A DNA stretch of 64,000 bases, taken from assembly GCF_013618475.1 (NCBI RefSeq), contig NZ_JABJVN010000002.1, positions 1-64,000 on the forward strand, written 5' to 3'. This DNA comes from Saccharibacillus deserti. GTDB lineage: Bacteria; Bacillota; Bacilli; Paenibacillales; Paenibacillaceae. Below the pieces are notes generated by a model. That model saw only the letters and a program-made list of their open reading frames with translations, was not told the origin of the DNA and searched no databases. Of the stretch, positions 8,793-18,366 are shown piece by piece; position 1 is the stretch's first letter; the number at the start of each line of letters is the position of its first letter. The position numbers were made by a program, and so were the translations under genes.

Positions 8793-9530
8793 TTATTTCG
8801 GCACGTTTCCGCCCGCAATCCGGTCTCCCGAATCGCCGGAAGGGTCGGTCTTCTGATCGTCCGGACCGGCATGGATGATCACCGAGCGGCCGGCGATAGA
8901 CATCGGGCTGTCCGGCTGAAGGTCCGCGCCTTCGAGGAAAAATTCCTGAGAGACTTTGCCGTTTGCTTCGACCGTCAGGTTCTTGGTAAAGTCGCCGACA
9001 TGCGCACCTTTGGGATTATGATGTCCGTGCTCGTGGGTGGTCGGGTTGAAATGGCCAAGCGCGGTCGCGAAATCGCCGCCTTTGATCGGCATATGGTGAA
9101 TATGGATACCGTGTGGGCCCGGCGGCAGTCCCGTCAGATTAACTTTAACGCGTACGCCGTCTTTTTCTTCCGTCAGATCGATACTGCCGCGGGTTTTGCC
9201 GTCGGCGTTTTTGACGATCGTCTTGGCGGAGCCGGCCGAGACCGCTTGGTTCGACGCGTCCCAGTACACGGGAACGTCAAGCATGTCGCCGACTGCACGC
9301 ACGGGCACATAGGTCGTGCCGTTGTAGCTCAGCGCCGGAGGATTGGTTCCGTTGTGATGGCCGGTAGGCGCCGGCGCCTGCTGGCGTTCGCCGAACGCGA
9401 AGAAAGTGACTTTGGAGACGACCGCGGAAACGGATGTGCCGGCTGCTCCGGCCGTCAAGCCCGAGAACAGGACGGCTCCGCATACGAATGAAGCCGCGAG
9501 GTGCTTTTTGCCGAGAGGTTTTTTGGCCAT
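8793..9530 (-). CDS. sodC: Secreted Cu/Zn superoxide dismutase-like protein with partial copper-amine-oxidase stalk
   Basis: This 245-residue exported protein has a signal peptide (to about residue 30), a half copper-amine-oxidase-like segment (LSYNGTTYVPVRAVGDMLDV), then a SodC domain. Metal ligands can be placed: PHGIHIH for copper, GHFNP for the bridging His, HEHGHHNPKGAHVGD for zinc, and SVIIHAG for the last copper His. DDQKTDPSGDSGDRIAGG is the usual C-terminal signature. Unlike Bacillus YojM, which I recall lacks a copper ligand, the full set seems present here, so dismutase activity is plausible. The cysteine of the conserved disulfide near HIHHMP is not seen. RBS AAGGAGG precedes the ATG. 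Confidence 0.85.
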   Translation of the reverse strand: MAKKPLGKKHLAASFVCGAVLFSGLTAGAAGTSVSAVVSKVTFFAFGERQQAPAPTGHHNGTNPPALSYNGTTYVPVRAVGDMLDVPVYWDASNQAVSAGSAKTIVKNADGKTRGSIDLTEEKDGVRVKVNLTGLPPGPHGIHIHHMPIKGGDFATALGHFNPTTHEHGHHNPKGAHVGDFTKNLTVEANGKVSQEFFLEGADLQPDSPMSIAGRSVIIHAGPDDQKTDPSGDSGDRIAGGNVPK

Positions 9531-9785
9531 GTCTGGAATTCCTCCTTGGAAGTTGGAGTCGGACGGGAAAGCGCTCTTCGCTGGTCCTTACCCGTGCCCG
9601 AATCCGGCGAAACGAAGGTGTAAGCTGTTTTATAGTCAGGTCTGTAAAATAGTGCTACCCAGAAAGCGGCCGATTTGCTACAGTAGAAAAACTGGATTTG
9701 GCTTTAGGAAGAAACGATGCTTCGAATTTTATGGAATAAAATGGTACACTTCAATTATCCTTAATCAGGGAAGAGGGATCGCGGT

Positions 9786-10763
9786 TTGCATAAAACGATC
9801 AGTCTGGCGCTTGGTTCGATCTGCGCCGTCTTTCTGTTTTTTACCATGATATCGGCGATCCGTTTCGTACAGTCCGCCTGGCAGGTGCCGCAGACGCAGA
9901 TGCAAGAGACGGACCGGTACCGGCTTGTACTGATTACGCAGGATCTCGGCACGCCGTTCTGGAACAAGGTGGGCGAAGGCGCGGAAGAAGAAGCCCTGCG
10001 CCTCGGCGCCAATCTGGAAGTGTGGGGGACGTACGGGGAAGACCGCGAAGATTTTCTCAAACAGCTCGAGATCGCGATCGATTCCAAAGTGGACGGGATT
10101 ATCGTGCAGGGCATGGACGAAGACCAATTCGACCATCTGACCAAAGTCAAAGCGGCTTTTTCCGGAATCCCGGTCATTACGGTCGCAAGCGATGTGCCGA
10201 TGTCCGAAAGCATGCGCAAAACGTATGTCGGCTCCGATGCGCGGGCTGCCGGGAAAATGCTGGCGGAGCGGCTTGTCCAGGACATGGGGACAAAAGGGAC
10301 CGTGGTGCTGATGGGCGACGAACGCGAAGAATACGATCAGAAGCGGAGGGTCGAAGGCGTTCGCGGCGTATTGGACGCTTATCCGGATATTCGCGTGGAA
10401 GAGGTGACTACCTCCGACGAAGAAGAGAAGGTCGCTGCGGCGACGCAGGCGGTCATGAACCGGTTTCCCGGCGTGAACGCTTTCGTCTCGGTAGATGCCA
10501 ATCTGACGGCGGCGATGGTCCAGGAGATCGGCCGGCGCTCGCAGATCGCTCCCTACCATCTCTATTCGTTCGACGATAATCCGGAGATTCTGCCGCTGCT
10601 GCGCCAGGGCAAACTGGACGGCATCGTGGAACAATCGCCGGGCGAGATGGGACAGACGGGGGTACGCATGATGATGCGCTGGCTGGACGGGGAGACCGTG
10701 CCGCTGGACACCGAAGGCTATCCGACCGCAATCCGGGTCCTGACGACGGAGGATGCGCCATGA
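9786..10763 (+). CDS. Membrane-anchored sugar-binding protein, probable co-sensor
   Basis: This 325-residue protein has one N-terminal membrane segment (ISLALGSICAVFLFFTMISAI) without a lipobox, then a type 1 periplasmic-binding fold of the ribose/galactose class (LVLITQDLGTPFWNKVGEGAEEEA; VDGIIVQGMDEDQF; TYVGSDARAAGKML; AFVSVDANLTAAMV). The gene overlaps the histidine kinase gene by ATGA. Such binding proteins next to YesM-type kinases act as sugar sensors that pass binding to the kinase rather than as transport receptors. That role is inferred from context. The start is TTG 9786, eight bases after GAGGG. Confidence 0.8.
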   Translation: MHKTISLALGSICAVFLFFTMISAIRFVQSAWQVPQTQMQETDRYRLVLITQDLGTPFWNKVGEGAEEEALRLGANLEVWGTYGEDREDFLKQLEIAIDSKVDGIIVQGMDEDQFDHLTKVKAAFSGIPVITVASDVPMSESMRKTYVGSDARAAGKMLAERLVQDMGTKGTVVLMGDEREEYDQKRRVEGVRGVLDAYPDIRVEEVTTSDEEEKVAAATQAVMNRFPGVNAFVSVDANLTAAMVQEIGRRSQIAPYHLYSFDDNPEILPLLRQGKLDGIVEQSPGEMGQTGVRMMMRWLDGETVPLDTEGYPTAIRVLTTEDAP

Positions 10764-12226
10764 TCGGAATCCAACGCAAAATCTGGACGCTCACGGCACT
10801 GGTCATGTTTATCATGGCCGCGATCTGGATCATGCTGACTTATTACAACCAGAAGACGCAGGATCAATACAACGACATTTTGCAGCGGTATCTGAATATG
10901 AACGAGGTTACGGCGGCGAGCCGGCAGACCGTAAACTCGCTGAACATCTACCTGCTCACGCCGACCGAAGGCAATCTCAGCAGTCTGCGGCGGAGCGAAG
11001 AAGAACTGCGTAATACCAGGAGTTCGGTCGGTCTGCTGCGCAACGGGAAGAACGATTTTGCGCTGACGAGCTACATAAATTTGATCGACAGCCTGCTCGA
11101 AACGACGGACCGTTCGGTCCGGTTCAAATCGGAGCGGGAAAGCGAGGAAGCGACGCGAACCTTTGCCGAAGCGACGCGCATCTCCCGTTATATCTCGGAG
11201 ATGACGCTGCAACTGCTCGATATCGAATTGAACACGTACGAGCATTTCTACCGTAGTATCATCGAACAGGCCCAGGAGCTGAAGAAGCTCGGCATCTGGA
11301 TTCTGCTGTCGATCACATTCGGGCTGCTGCTGTTCACCTATTGGTTCTCGCTCAGTATTACAAGGCCGGTGCAGCAGCTGACCAAAGCCGCCCAGGAGTT
11401 GGCAAAAGGCCGGTTCGAGCGGCAGATCGTAGTAAATTCGACGGACGAGATCCATTTTCTGGCGACCACTTTCGAACGCATGCGGATCAACATCAACAAC
11501 CTGATCTACGAAATCCGGAAGAAGGCGCGGCTCGAGAGCGAACTCCAGCAGAACCGGCTGCTGCTTCAGGAGAGCCAGCTGCGCAGTTTGCAGAGCCAGA
11601 TCAATCCGCATTTTCTGTTCAATATTCTCGATACGCTGTCCAAGAAAGCTTTTCTGGAAGGCGCGGAAGAAACAAGCGATCTGCTGGTCAGCGTCGCCGG
11701 CCTGCTGCGCTACAATCTGAAGCGGCTCGACCGCGCGGTCACGCTCTACGACGAAGTTCGCGTGATGCGTCAATACATGGAGATCCAGTCGGCACGCTTC
11801 ACGGATCGGCTCAATCTGGTGACGGAGATCGACGAGAAATGTCTGTCCGTCCAGATTCCGGGTCTGACGCTGCAGCCGATTGTGGAAAATGCGGTGATCC
11901 ATGCGATCGAACCGTCGGAAAGCGGAGGAACAATTACCGTAACGATCGCGGACGGCGGCGACGCGGTATGGCTGACGATCGCGGACGACGGCCCGGGCAT
12001 GAGCGAAGAGAAGAGGACGGGCATTCTCGAAGAGCGCGAGATGCAGCCGGAAGGACATTCCACGGGAATCGGCTTCGGCAACGTGGTCCGGCGGCTGAGA
12101 TTGTTCTACGGCATCAAGGATGTAATCGAAATCGACAGCGGAGAAGGGCGGGGCGTAAGGGTCCTGCTCAAATTACCGAAGACAAGGAGAAGCGACAACG
12201 ATGACGAAGCTGCTGATCGTGGATGA
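10760..12226 (+). CDS. YesM-type sensor histidine kinase
   Basis: This 488-residue kinase has a first membrane helix (about residues 8-30), an extracellular sensor of about 145 residues, a second helix (about 176-200), a HAMP segment, then the His_kinase domain with LQSQINPHFLFNILDTL (phospho-acceptor H284). The ATPase domain shows NAVIHAIEP, DDGPGM and STGIGFGNVVRRL. These are hallmarks of the YesM/LytS class. It presumably phosphorylates the AraC-type regulator encoded next, with which it overlaps by 26 bases. The input is likely sugar occupancy of the membrane-anchored binding protein upstream. Confidence 0.9.
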   Translation: MIGIQRKIWTLTALVMFIMAAIWIMLTYYNQKTQDQYNDILQRYLNMNEVTAASRQTVNSLNIYLLTPTEGNLSSLRRSEEELRNTRSSVGLLRNGKNDFALTSYINLIDSLLETTDRSVRFKSERESEEATRTFAEATRISRYISEMTLQLLDIELNTYEHFYRSIIEQAQELKKLGIWILLSITFGLLLFTYWFSLSITRPVQQLTKAAQELAKGRFERQIVVNSTDEIHFLATTFERMRININNLIYEIRKKARLESELQQNRLLLQESQLRSLQSQINPHFLFNILDTLSKKAFLEGAEETSDLLVSVAGLLRYNLKRLDRAVTLYDEVRVMRQYMEIQSARFTDRLNLVTEIDEKCLSVQIPGLTLQPIVENAVIHAIEPSESGGTITVTIADGGDAVWLTIADDGPGMSEEKRTGILEEREMQPEGHSTGIGFGNVVRRLRLFYGIKDVIEIDSGEGRGVRVLLKLPKTRRSDNDDEAADRG

Positions 12227-13754
12227 CGAACAGGTCGGCCGGGAAGGCCTGCAGGCCATATTGCAAAAAGGCTTCCCCGAACTGACGATCGAACAGGCGA
12301 AAAACGGGAAGATGGCGGTGGAACTGGCGGAATCGTTCCGTCCCGAGCTGATTCTGATGGATATCAAAATGCCGGGCATGGACGGGCTGGAAGCGGCGGA
12401 GATTATCGGCAAAAAATATCCGGCGATCAAAATCGTCATGGTCACGGCTTACGATACGTTCGATTATGCACGCCGGGCACTCAAGCTCGGGGTCAAAGAC
12501 TATCTGCTCAAACCGAGCAAAGCGGGCGAAATCAAAAAGACGGTCGGCCGCGTGCTGGAGCAGATCGGCGAGGAAAATATCGAGCGCGAACGCAGCCGTC
12601 TGCGCGAAGACGCGTTGGAGCGGGTTATGCCCGTCATCGAGACGGATATCGTGACGCAGCTGCTGTTCGACCATGTGCACGAAGTGCATTCGGACGAACT
12701 GGTGGCCTGGCTCGGGGCGGATGCCGGCAGCGAGACTTTCGCGCTGTCCGTGCTGGTGCCCGACGGAGCCGAAGGCGCCTACGGCGCAATCCGCGACCGC
12801 GTGCGCCGCGAAGCCGCGGGCTGGGTCGGGGCGCTGTACGGCCGGCAGATTCCGGTTATCGCGTTCCGCGACCGCAGCCGGCCTTTTCGCGCCCAGGCTT
12901 CCGAACTGGCCCGGGGGCTGCTCGAAGCCGGAAGAACCCGTTCGAACGTGCACGAAGGCTGGTTTGTCGGCGTGGGCAGCGTCTGCGCCTCGCTGGCGCA
13001 GGTGCGGCAGTCCTACCGCGAAGCGCTGCTTGCCACACCCGACCCTCAGCAGCCCGTGCGGTACCGCCTGTATACGGACAAGCCGGAGAGCGGAAATTCG
13101 GATTCGGTACTGGATTATCCGGACAAGCGCTGGGAACAGCACTTTTTCGAACAGATCCGGGTCGGCGACTGGGATGGGATCCGGACGGAAACGCTGGATT
13201 TCCTGCGCCGCTGCGAGAGCGAAGGAGCGGACCGCCTGCAGGCGCAGCAGCGCGTATCGGAGCGTCTGTGGGTCGCGCTGCGCGTACTCGCGGAGATGGG
13301 CGTAGACATGGATACGCCGACCTTCTCGTTCCAGGCGCACGATTATCGCCAGCTGCGCGCCGAGACCGGCTCGATCCTGGACCGGATCAAGCAGGCGTAC
13401 GCGGAGCACCTCGACCGGATCAAGCCGGACACCGTGCGGCGGATCAAGCAGTATATCGCCGAGCGTTCGCACGAAGACATTTCGCTCGAATCGATCGGCG
13501 AGAAGTTCGAACTGAGTCCTTTTTATATCAGCAAACTGTTCAAGGAGCAGGTCGGCGTCAACTATATCGACTTTCTGACCCAGTGCCGGATCGACAAAGC
13601 GAAGAAGCTGATGAGCGACCCGGCCCGCAGCCTCAAAGAAATCACGTTCGAAGTCGGCTACCACGACCCGAACTATTTCAGCAAAGTATTCAAAAAGATG
13701 TGCGATATCTCGCCGACGGAATACCGCAAAGCCCTCCTGGGAGGCGCAGAATGA
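12201..13754 (+). CDS. YesN-type response regulator with AraC DNA-binding domain
   Basis: This 517-residue protein has an N-terminal receiver (LLIVDDEQVGREGL; phospho-acceptor D54 in LMDIKMPGMDG; VTAYDTFDYARRA; LKPSK), a variable middle of about 270 residues, and a C-terminal AraC pair of helix-turn-helices (DISLESIGEKFELSPFYISKLFKEQ and SLKEITFEVGYHDPNYFSKVFKK). It is the output of the two-component pair. The likely targets are the adjacent sugar genes, although no binding site can be assigned. The ATG at 12201 overlaps the kinase gene, and the TGA overlaps the start of the next gene. Confidence 0.9.
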   Translation: MTKLLIVDDEQVGREGLQAILQKGFPELTIEQAKNGKMAVELAESFRPELILMDIKMPGMDGLEAAEIIGKKYPAIKIVMVTAYDTFDYARRALKLGVKDYLLKPSKAGEIKKTVGRVLEQIGEENIERERSRLREDALERVMPVIETDIVTQLLFDHVHEVHSDELVAWLGADAGSETFALSVLVPDGAEGAYGAIRDRVRREAAGWVGALYGRQIPVIAFRDRSRPFRAQASELARGLLEAGRTRSNVHEGWFVGVGSVCASLAQVRQSYREALLATPDPQQPVRYRLYTDKPESGNSDSVLDYPDKRWEQHFFEQIRVGDWDGIRTETLDFLRRCESEGADRLQAQQRVSERLWVALRVLAEMGVDMDTPTFSFQAHDYRQLRAETGSILDRIKQAYAEHLDRIKPDTVRRIKQYIAERSHEDISLESIGEKFELSPFYISKLFKEQVGVNYIDFLTQCRIDKAKKLMSDPARSLKEITFEVGYHDPNYFSKVFKKMCDISPTEYRKALLGGAE

Positions 13755-15064
13755 CCGCCGAACGGAGCCTTGAAAAAGGCGGAGAAGAATGTCGGCGTGG
13801 GACCGCCGAACGGAGCCTTGAAAAAGGCGGAGAGGAATGTCGGCGTGGGACCGCCGAACGGAGCCTTGAAAGAGGCGGAGAAGGCTGGCAGCGGAGAACC
13901 GCCGAACTCCGCCTTCGCCTACTGCCTCTGCTCGCATTGCTTGCGCTGCTGCTCGCGCTTGCGGCCTGTTCCGGCAGCGAACAGCCCTCGCCGCCCGAAG
14001 CTGCCGGCAGCGCGGTTCCGGCAGCCTCGACCTCAAGCGATACCGGCAGAGCTGCGCCTGCTTCAGGCGAAGGCGCTGCGGCAGCGGCGGTCAAGCCGGA
14101 TGCCGTAAGCGGAGAGAAGCCGATCACGATCGGCTTTGCCATGGATACGCTGCTGGAGGAGCGCTGGAAGAAAGACCGCGACCTGTTTGTCGAAGCCGCC
14201 GGGGAACTGGGGGCGGACGTGATCGTCAAGTCGGCTGCCGGCGACGATGCGCGGCAGATTTCCCAGGCGGAAGCGATGATCAGCCAAGGCGTCGACGTAC
14301 TTGTCGTCGTGCCGCATAACGCCGAAGCGACAGCGGCCATCGTTAGTAAGGCGCACAAATCGGGGATCAAAGTGCTGTCTTATGACCGGCTGATCAAAAA
14401 CGCGGATGTCGATCTGTACGTCTCGTTTGACAATATCGAGGTGGGACGCCTCCAAGCCCAGACGATTGCGAAACAGGTGCCTTCCGGCAATTACGTCTAT
14501 ATTGGCGGAGCCGATACGGACAATAACGCGCATCAATTCAAAGACGGCGTGTTCGAAGTGCTCCAGCCGCGGATCGATCGCGGGGATATCCGGATTGTCT
14601 ACGACCAGTGGTCGAAAGACTGGAAGCCCGTACACGCACTGGACCATATGCGCGAGGCGCTGGACGCCAACGGCACCGGCGGGATCGATGCCGTGATCGC
14701 GGCCAACGACGCCACGGCGGGCGGCGCGGTGCAGGCGCTGGCGGAATACGGCCTGGAAGGCCGCATTCCGGTCGCGGGCCAGGACGCGGACCTTGCGGCG
14801 ATGCGCCGGATCGCTTCCGGCACGCAGACGATGACCGTCTACAAGCCGATCGGCCGGCTGGCCGAAGAGACGGCGCGCCTGGCCGTCGCGCTCGCCAAAG
14901 GCGATCCGACCGGCGCGACCCGCCGCGTCAACAACGGCAAGATCGAAGTGCCGTCGATCCTGCTTAAGCCGGTCGCCGTCGACGCCTCCAATCTGGAGGA
15001 GACGGTGATCGCCGACGGTTTTCATTCGCGGGAAGATGTGTATGGGACTGATGAAGGCGAGTAA
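13751..15064 (+). CDS. XylF-like sugar-binding lipoprotein with repeated N-terminal extension
   Basis: This 437-residue protein has an unusual first 50 residues made of three copies of TAERSLEKGGEECRRG (last copy diverged), followed by a lipoprotein signal (LLPLLALLALLLALAACSG) and an Ala/Pro-rich linker. The binding domain matches D-xylose/ChvE-type receptors: ITIGFAMDTLLEERWKKDRDLF, SQGVDVLVVVPHN, VLSYDRLIKNADVDLYVSFDN, YIGGADTDNNAHQF. The ATG overlaps the regulator's stop (ATGA). No other start in this frame precedes the signal peptide except a TTG inside it. The charged repeat before the signal is odd for a secreted protein; translation may re-initiate, or the repeat may be a recent expansion. 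Confidence 0.8.
   Translation: MTAERSLEKGGEECRRGTAERSLEKGGEECRRGTAERSLERGGEGWQRRTAELRLRLLPLLALLALLLALAACSGSEQPSPPEAAGSAVPAASTSSDTGRAAPASGEGAAAAAVKPDAVSGEKPITIGFAMDTLLEERWKKDRDLFVEAAGELGADVIVKSAAGDDARQISQAEAMISQGVDVLVVVPHNAEATAAIVSKAHKSGIKVLSYDRLIKNADVDLYVSFDNIEVGRLQAQTIAKQVPSGNYVYIGGADTDNNAHQFKDGVFEVLQPRIDRGDIRIVYDQWSKDWKPVHALDHMREALDANGTGGIDAVIAANDATAGGAVQALAEYGLEGRIPVAGQDADLAAMRRIASGTQTMTVYKPIGRLAEETARLAVALAKGDPTGATRRVNNGKIEVPSILLKPVAVDASNLEETVIADGFHSREDVYGTDEGE
13753..13915 (+). repeat. 48-bp tandem repeat, about 3.4 copies, inside the start of the XylF-like gene
   Basis: Units begin at 13753, 13801, 13849 and (partial) 13897. The first two differ at one or two positions and later ones diverge. 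The unit length is a multiple of three, so the reading frame is kept. Each unit contains a small GCCTT/AAGGC-type hairpin. Confidence 0.85.
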
Positions 15065-15334
15065 GGCGAAGGTTTAGCGGGGATGCAGCGCCGCGGCCGC
15101 GCACTTATTTGGATCCAACCAGCCGCTAACAAGGAAATAACGGTCTCTATGCAGTTATTTTGCATCAGGCCGCTCCGCAAACTGCGTTAGAAGCCGAACC
15201 AAGCTCGAATTCAAACGCCGAACCGGTCTCCGGTTTACTCAAACGTTCATCCGGAAGCTCCAAACTCCCAATTTCGACTCCAGTACTGTCCGCTTTCGAC
15301 TCCGGTGCGACCCGCTTACCCTACCCAACGACCC

Positions 15335-15369
15335 GAGACCTTTCCCAAGCCGGAGAAGGTCTCTTTTTT
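15335..15369 (+). terminator. Rho-independent terminator after the sensor operon
   Basis: The stem GAGACCTT/AAGGTCTC is followed by six T. It separates the sensing operon from the transporter operon. Confidence 0.75.
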
Positions 15370-15410
15370 GTGCCCGCGGCGAAGCGAATTTCAGCAGGAC
15401 GGCCTTTTTT

Positions 15411-15482
15411 TGCAAACGCTTACCCATTCTCCTTAAAAAAGTACAGACGGTCGCAAAAGAGTGCTAACGATAAGCGCTTACA
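15411..15482 (+). promoter_or_regulatory. Two candidate CcpA (cre) sites upstream of chvE
   Basis: 15411-15424 (TGCAAACGCTTACC) and 15469-15482 (GATAAGCGCTTACA) each match 12 of 14 positions of the cre consensus TGWAANCGNTNWCA, and the second contains the palindrome TAAGCGCTTA. They lie 79-150 bases before the ChvE start, where carbon catabolite control of a sugar transporter is expected. The rest of the 15065-15560 gap holds a terminator and no gene that I can see. Confidence 0.5.
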
Positions 15483-15560
15483 TCAAGCTGAAGCGGTGCT
15501 ATATTTGATCTTGCCAGAAGGAATCAACCACACCAGACAAACCGAAAGGGGTTCGTTCAT

Positions 15561-16673
15561 TTGAAAAAGCATTTTAAGGGGATTGTGCTTCTCATTGCGG
15601 TCATGATGTTCTCGATCGTTGCCAGCGCCTGCAGCAATACCGGCGGAAGCGGCGGAGGAAGCGTTAGCGTCGGAATCGTACTGCCAACGAAAGATGAGCC
15701 GAGGTGGGTACAGGACGAGCAGCGATTCAAGGACGCGCTGTCGGGTACCAAATACACCACCGAAATCCTGTTCAGCCAGGGCTCTTCCGCCAAAGAAAAA
15801 GAGAATGTGGAAACGCTGCTGAACAAAGGCATCAAGGTTCTGATCATCTGCCCGCAGGACGGCGACGCCGCTGCTGCAGCGGTAGAAGCGGCCAAAAAAG
15901 ACGGCGTAACCGTCATCGCTTACGACCGTCTGATCACAAGCACGGACGCTGTCGACTACTACGTGACTTTCGACAGCCTTGCGGTTGGCGCGGCTCAAGC
16001 GCAGTACCTGATCGACAACGGCAAAGGAAACGGCCAACCGCTGTACCTGTACGCCGGCGCTGCAACCGACAACAACGCCTTCCTGTTCTTCCAGGGCGCA
16101 TGGGAAGTCCTGCAGCCTAAGATCGCGGACGGAACGTTCAAGATCGCGAACTCGCCGGAAGCGGAAGCGCTCAAAGATACCAAAGATCTTTCCCGCGACC
16201 AAATGAGCAGCATTATCGGCCAGGTTACGACCAACTGGGATCCGAACGATGCCAAGAACAAAGCCCAGACTCACCTGACGTCCGCCGCTGCCGACATGAA
16301 AGGCGACGTCGCCATCCTCGCTCCGAACGACGGTACGGCACGCTCGATCGCCGACGTATTCGGTTCCGACAGCGCCGTAACCGACTATGTCATTACCGGC
16401 CAGGATGCCGAGCAGGCTTCGATCCAGTATATCCTTGACGGCAAGCAGTCCATGACGGTATTCAAAGACGTGCGTACGCTCGTTAAAGACGCAATGGGCA
16501 TGGCTGTCGAAGTACTGGACGGCAAATCCCCGGAAACGACAGGCTCTTACAACAATGGCAACGTGGACGTCAAAGCCAAACAAACCGACGTGATCGTGGT
16601 CGACAAAGCCAACGTACAAAAAGAACTGATCGATTCGGAATACTACAAAGCGGAAGACTTCACGGGGCTGTAA
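15561..16673 (+). CDS. chvE: Multiple-monosaccharide ABC transporter binding lipoprotein ChvE
   Basis: This 370-residue lipoprotein has a signal peptide ending in VASACSNTGG (lipobox Cys) and a type 1 sugar-binding domain: VGIVLPTKDEPRWVQDEQRF, NKGIKVLIICPQDGDAA, VIAYDRLITSTDAVDYYVTFD, YLYAGAATDNNAFLFF, TGQDAEQASIQYI. This is the ChvE pattern, which binds several aldoses (galactose, arabinose, xylose, glucose). It is the receptor of the transporter formed with MmsA and MmsB. The start is TTG 15561, nine bases after AAAGGGG. It is a paralogue of the XylF-like lipoprotein just upstream. Confidence 0.88.
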   Translation: MKKHFKGIVLLIAVMMFSIVASACSNTGGSGGGSVSVGIVLPTKDEPRWVQDEQRFKDALSGTKYTTEILFSQGSSAKEKENVETLLNKGIKVLIICPQDGDAAAAAVEAAKKDGVTVIAYDRLITSTDAVDYYVTFDSLAVGAAQAQYLIDNGKGNGQPLYLYAGAATDNNAFLFFQGAWEVLQPKIADGTFKIANSPEAEALKDTKDLSRDQMSSIIGQVTTNWDPNDAKNKAQTHLTSAAADMKGDVAILAPNDGTARSIADVFGSDSAVTDYVITGQDAEQASIQYILDGKQSMTVFKDVRTLVKDAMGMAVEVLDGKSPETTGSYNNGNVDVKAKQTDVIVVDKANVQKELIDSEYYKAEDFTGL

Positions 16674-16785
16674 GGATCGAACCCATTTGGGAGCGGTCAA
16701 CCACAGTAAATAGCCGGCTGGGATAGGGACGGGGATGCCCCGTTCCTCTTTCCCGGTACACCGGGCAGCAAGGGGTGCGACAGAA

Positions 16786-18354
16786 ATGGGCGGAAACATA
16801 TTGGACAAAAAGCAAGGCCGGACAGCCGGAAGCCCGGACGGCAACATTTTGGAGATGCGCGGCATTTCCAAAAACTTTACGGGCGTCAAAGCGCTCTCGG
16901 ATGTGAATTTCCAGGTTAAAAAAGGCGAAATTCATTTTCTGGTCGGCGAAAACGGCGCGGGCAAATCGACATTGATGAAGGTGCTGAGCGGGGTCTATCC
17001 GTACGGCACATACGAGGGAGACATCGTCTACGAGGGTACGGTCCAGCAGTTCGGCAAGATTACGGACAGCGTCAAGACGGGAATCGCGATCATCTATCAG
17101 GAGCTGGCTTTGTTCCCGGACCTGAGCGTGTACGAAAACATTTTTGCGGGAAACGAAGTGAAGCGCGGCGGCGTGATCGACTGGAACGAGACGATCATCG
17201 AAGCGCGCAAAATGCTGCAAAAGGTCAAACTGAACGTCAATCCGGAAACGATCATCCGCGACCTGGGCGTCGGCAAGCAGCAGCTCGTCGAGATTGCCAA
17301 GGCGCTCAGCAAAAACGTCAAACTGCTGATTCTGGACGAACCGACGGCGGCGCTGAACGAGAACGACAGCGAGAACCTTTTGGAACTTTTGCGCGAGTTG
17401 AAGAGCCAGGGCATTACCTGCATCATGATTTCGCACAAACTCAAGGAAGTCATTGCGATCGCCGACAAAGCGACGGTCATCCGCGACGGCAAAACGATCT
17501 GCACGCTGGACGCTGCCAAAGGCGAGATCACCGAAGCGACGATCATCAAGAACATGGTCGGACGCGATATCGAAGACATCTATCCGAAGCGCCCGGACAA
17601 GAAGTTCGGCAGCCCTATTCTCGAGGTCAAGAACTGGACCGCTTACGATCCGACACTTGGCCGCAACCTCGTCAAGAACGTCGACCTCTATGTGAAAAAA
17701 GGCGAAATCGTCGGTATTGCGGGCCTCATGGGCTCGGGCCGTACGGAGTTCGCGCTCAGCATTTTCGGCAATCCAAGAAATTACAAGCTGGACGGCGAGC
17801 TGTATGTCGACGGCAAACCGAGAAAGTTCAACCACACGAGCGACGCGATCAAAGCGGGCATCGCTTACGTAACCGAAGACCGCAAAGGCGACGGCCTGTT
17901 CCTGATCCAGGACATCAAGAGCAACGTCAGCGCGGCCAACCTCAAAGGAATCTCGCCGGGCGGCATCATCAACGACAACGAAGAAGTCAAAGTCGCCAAC
18001 GATTACAAAGGTTCCATGAACATCAAAGCCCCGTCCGTAGAGCAGATCGTCGGCAACCTGAGCGGCGGCAACCAGCAGAAAGTCTCGCTCGGCAAATGGT
18101 TGTTCGTCGGCCCGCAGCTGCTGATCCTGGACGAACCGACGCGGGGGATCGACGTGGGCGCCAAGTTCGAAATCTACACGATCATGAACAAACTGATCGC
18201 CCAGGGCATGAGCATCATCATGATCTCGTCCGAACTCGGCGAAGTTCTCGGAATGAGCGATCGCATTTACGTCATGGCCGAAGGCCGGATCAAAGGCGAA
18301 ATCGCGGCCGAAGAAGCCGATCAAGAAAAAATTATGCATTTCGCCACGCAATAG
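16786..18354 (+). CDS. mmsA: Multiple-monosaccharide ABC transporter ATP-binding protein MmsA
   Basis: This 522-residue protein has two ABC cassettes, as in all sugar importers of this class. The first has [23 protein letters not shown] and [15 protein letters not shown]. The second has a degenerate Walker A (GLMGSGRTE), an intact [15 protein letters not shown] signature and [14 protein letters not shown]. It powers uptake through MmsB. The ATG at 16786 is chosen because AAGGGG lies ten bases upstream; an earlier ATG at 16735 lacks one. It lies between chvE and mmsB, 12 bases before the latter. Confidence 0.9.
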   Translation: MGGNILDKKQGRTAGSPDGNILEMRGISKNFTGVKALSDVNFQVKKGEIHFLVGENGAGKSTLMKVLSGVYPYGTYEGDIVYEGTVQQFGKITDSVKTGIAIIYQELALFPDLSVYENIFAGNEVKRGGVIDWNETIIEARKMLQKVKLNVNPETIIRDLGVGKQQLVEIAKALSKNVKLLILDEPTAALNENDSENLLELLRELKSQGITCIMISHKLKEVIAIADKATVIRDGKTICTLDAAKGEITEATIIKNMVGRDIEDIYPKRPDKKFGSPILEVKNWTAYDPTLGRNLVKNVDLYVKKGEIVGIAGLMGSGRTEFALSIFGNPRNYKLDGELYVDGKPRKFNHTSDAIKAGIAYVTEDRKGDGLFLIQDIKSNVSAANLKGISPGGIINDNEEVKVANDYKGSMNIKAPSVEQIVGNLSGGNQQKVSLGKWLFVGPQLLILDEPTRGIDVGAKFEIYTIMNKLIAQGMSIIMISSELGEVLGMSDRIYVMAEGRIKGEIAAEEADQEKIMHFATQ

Positions 18355-18366
18355 GAGGGGAAAACC

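Noticed and set aside
13753-13915. CRISPR array
   Set aside because: The 48-bp units are contiguous without spacers and keep a reading frame; no cas gene is near.
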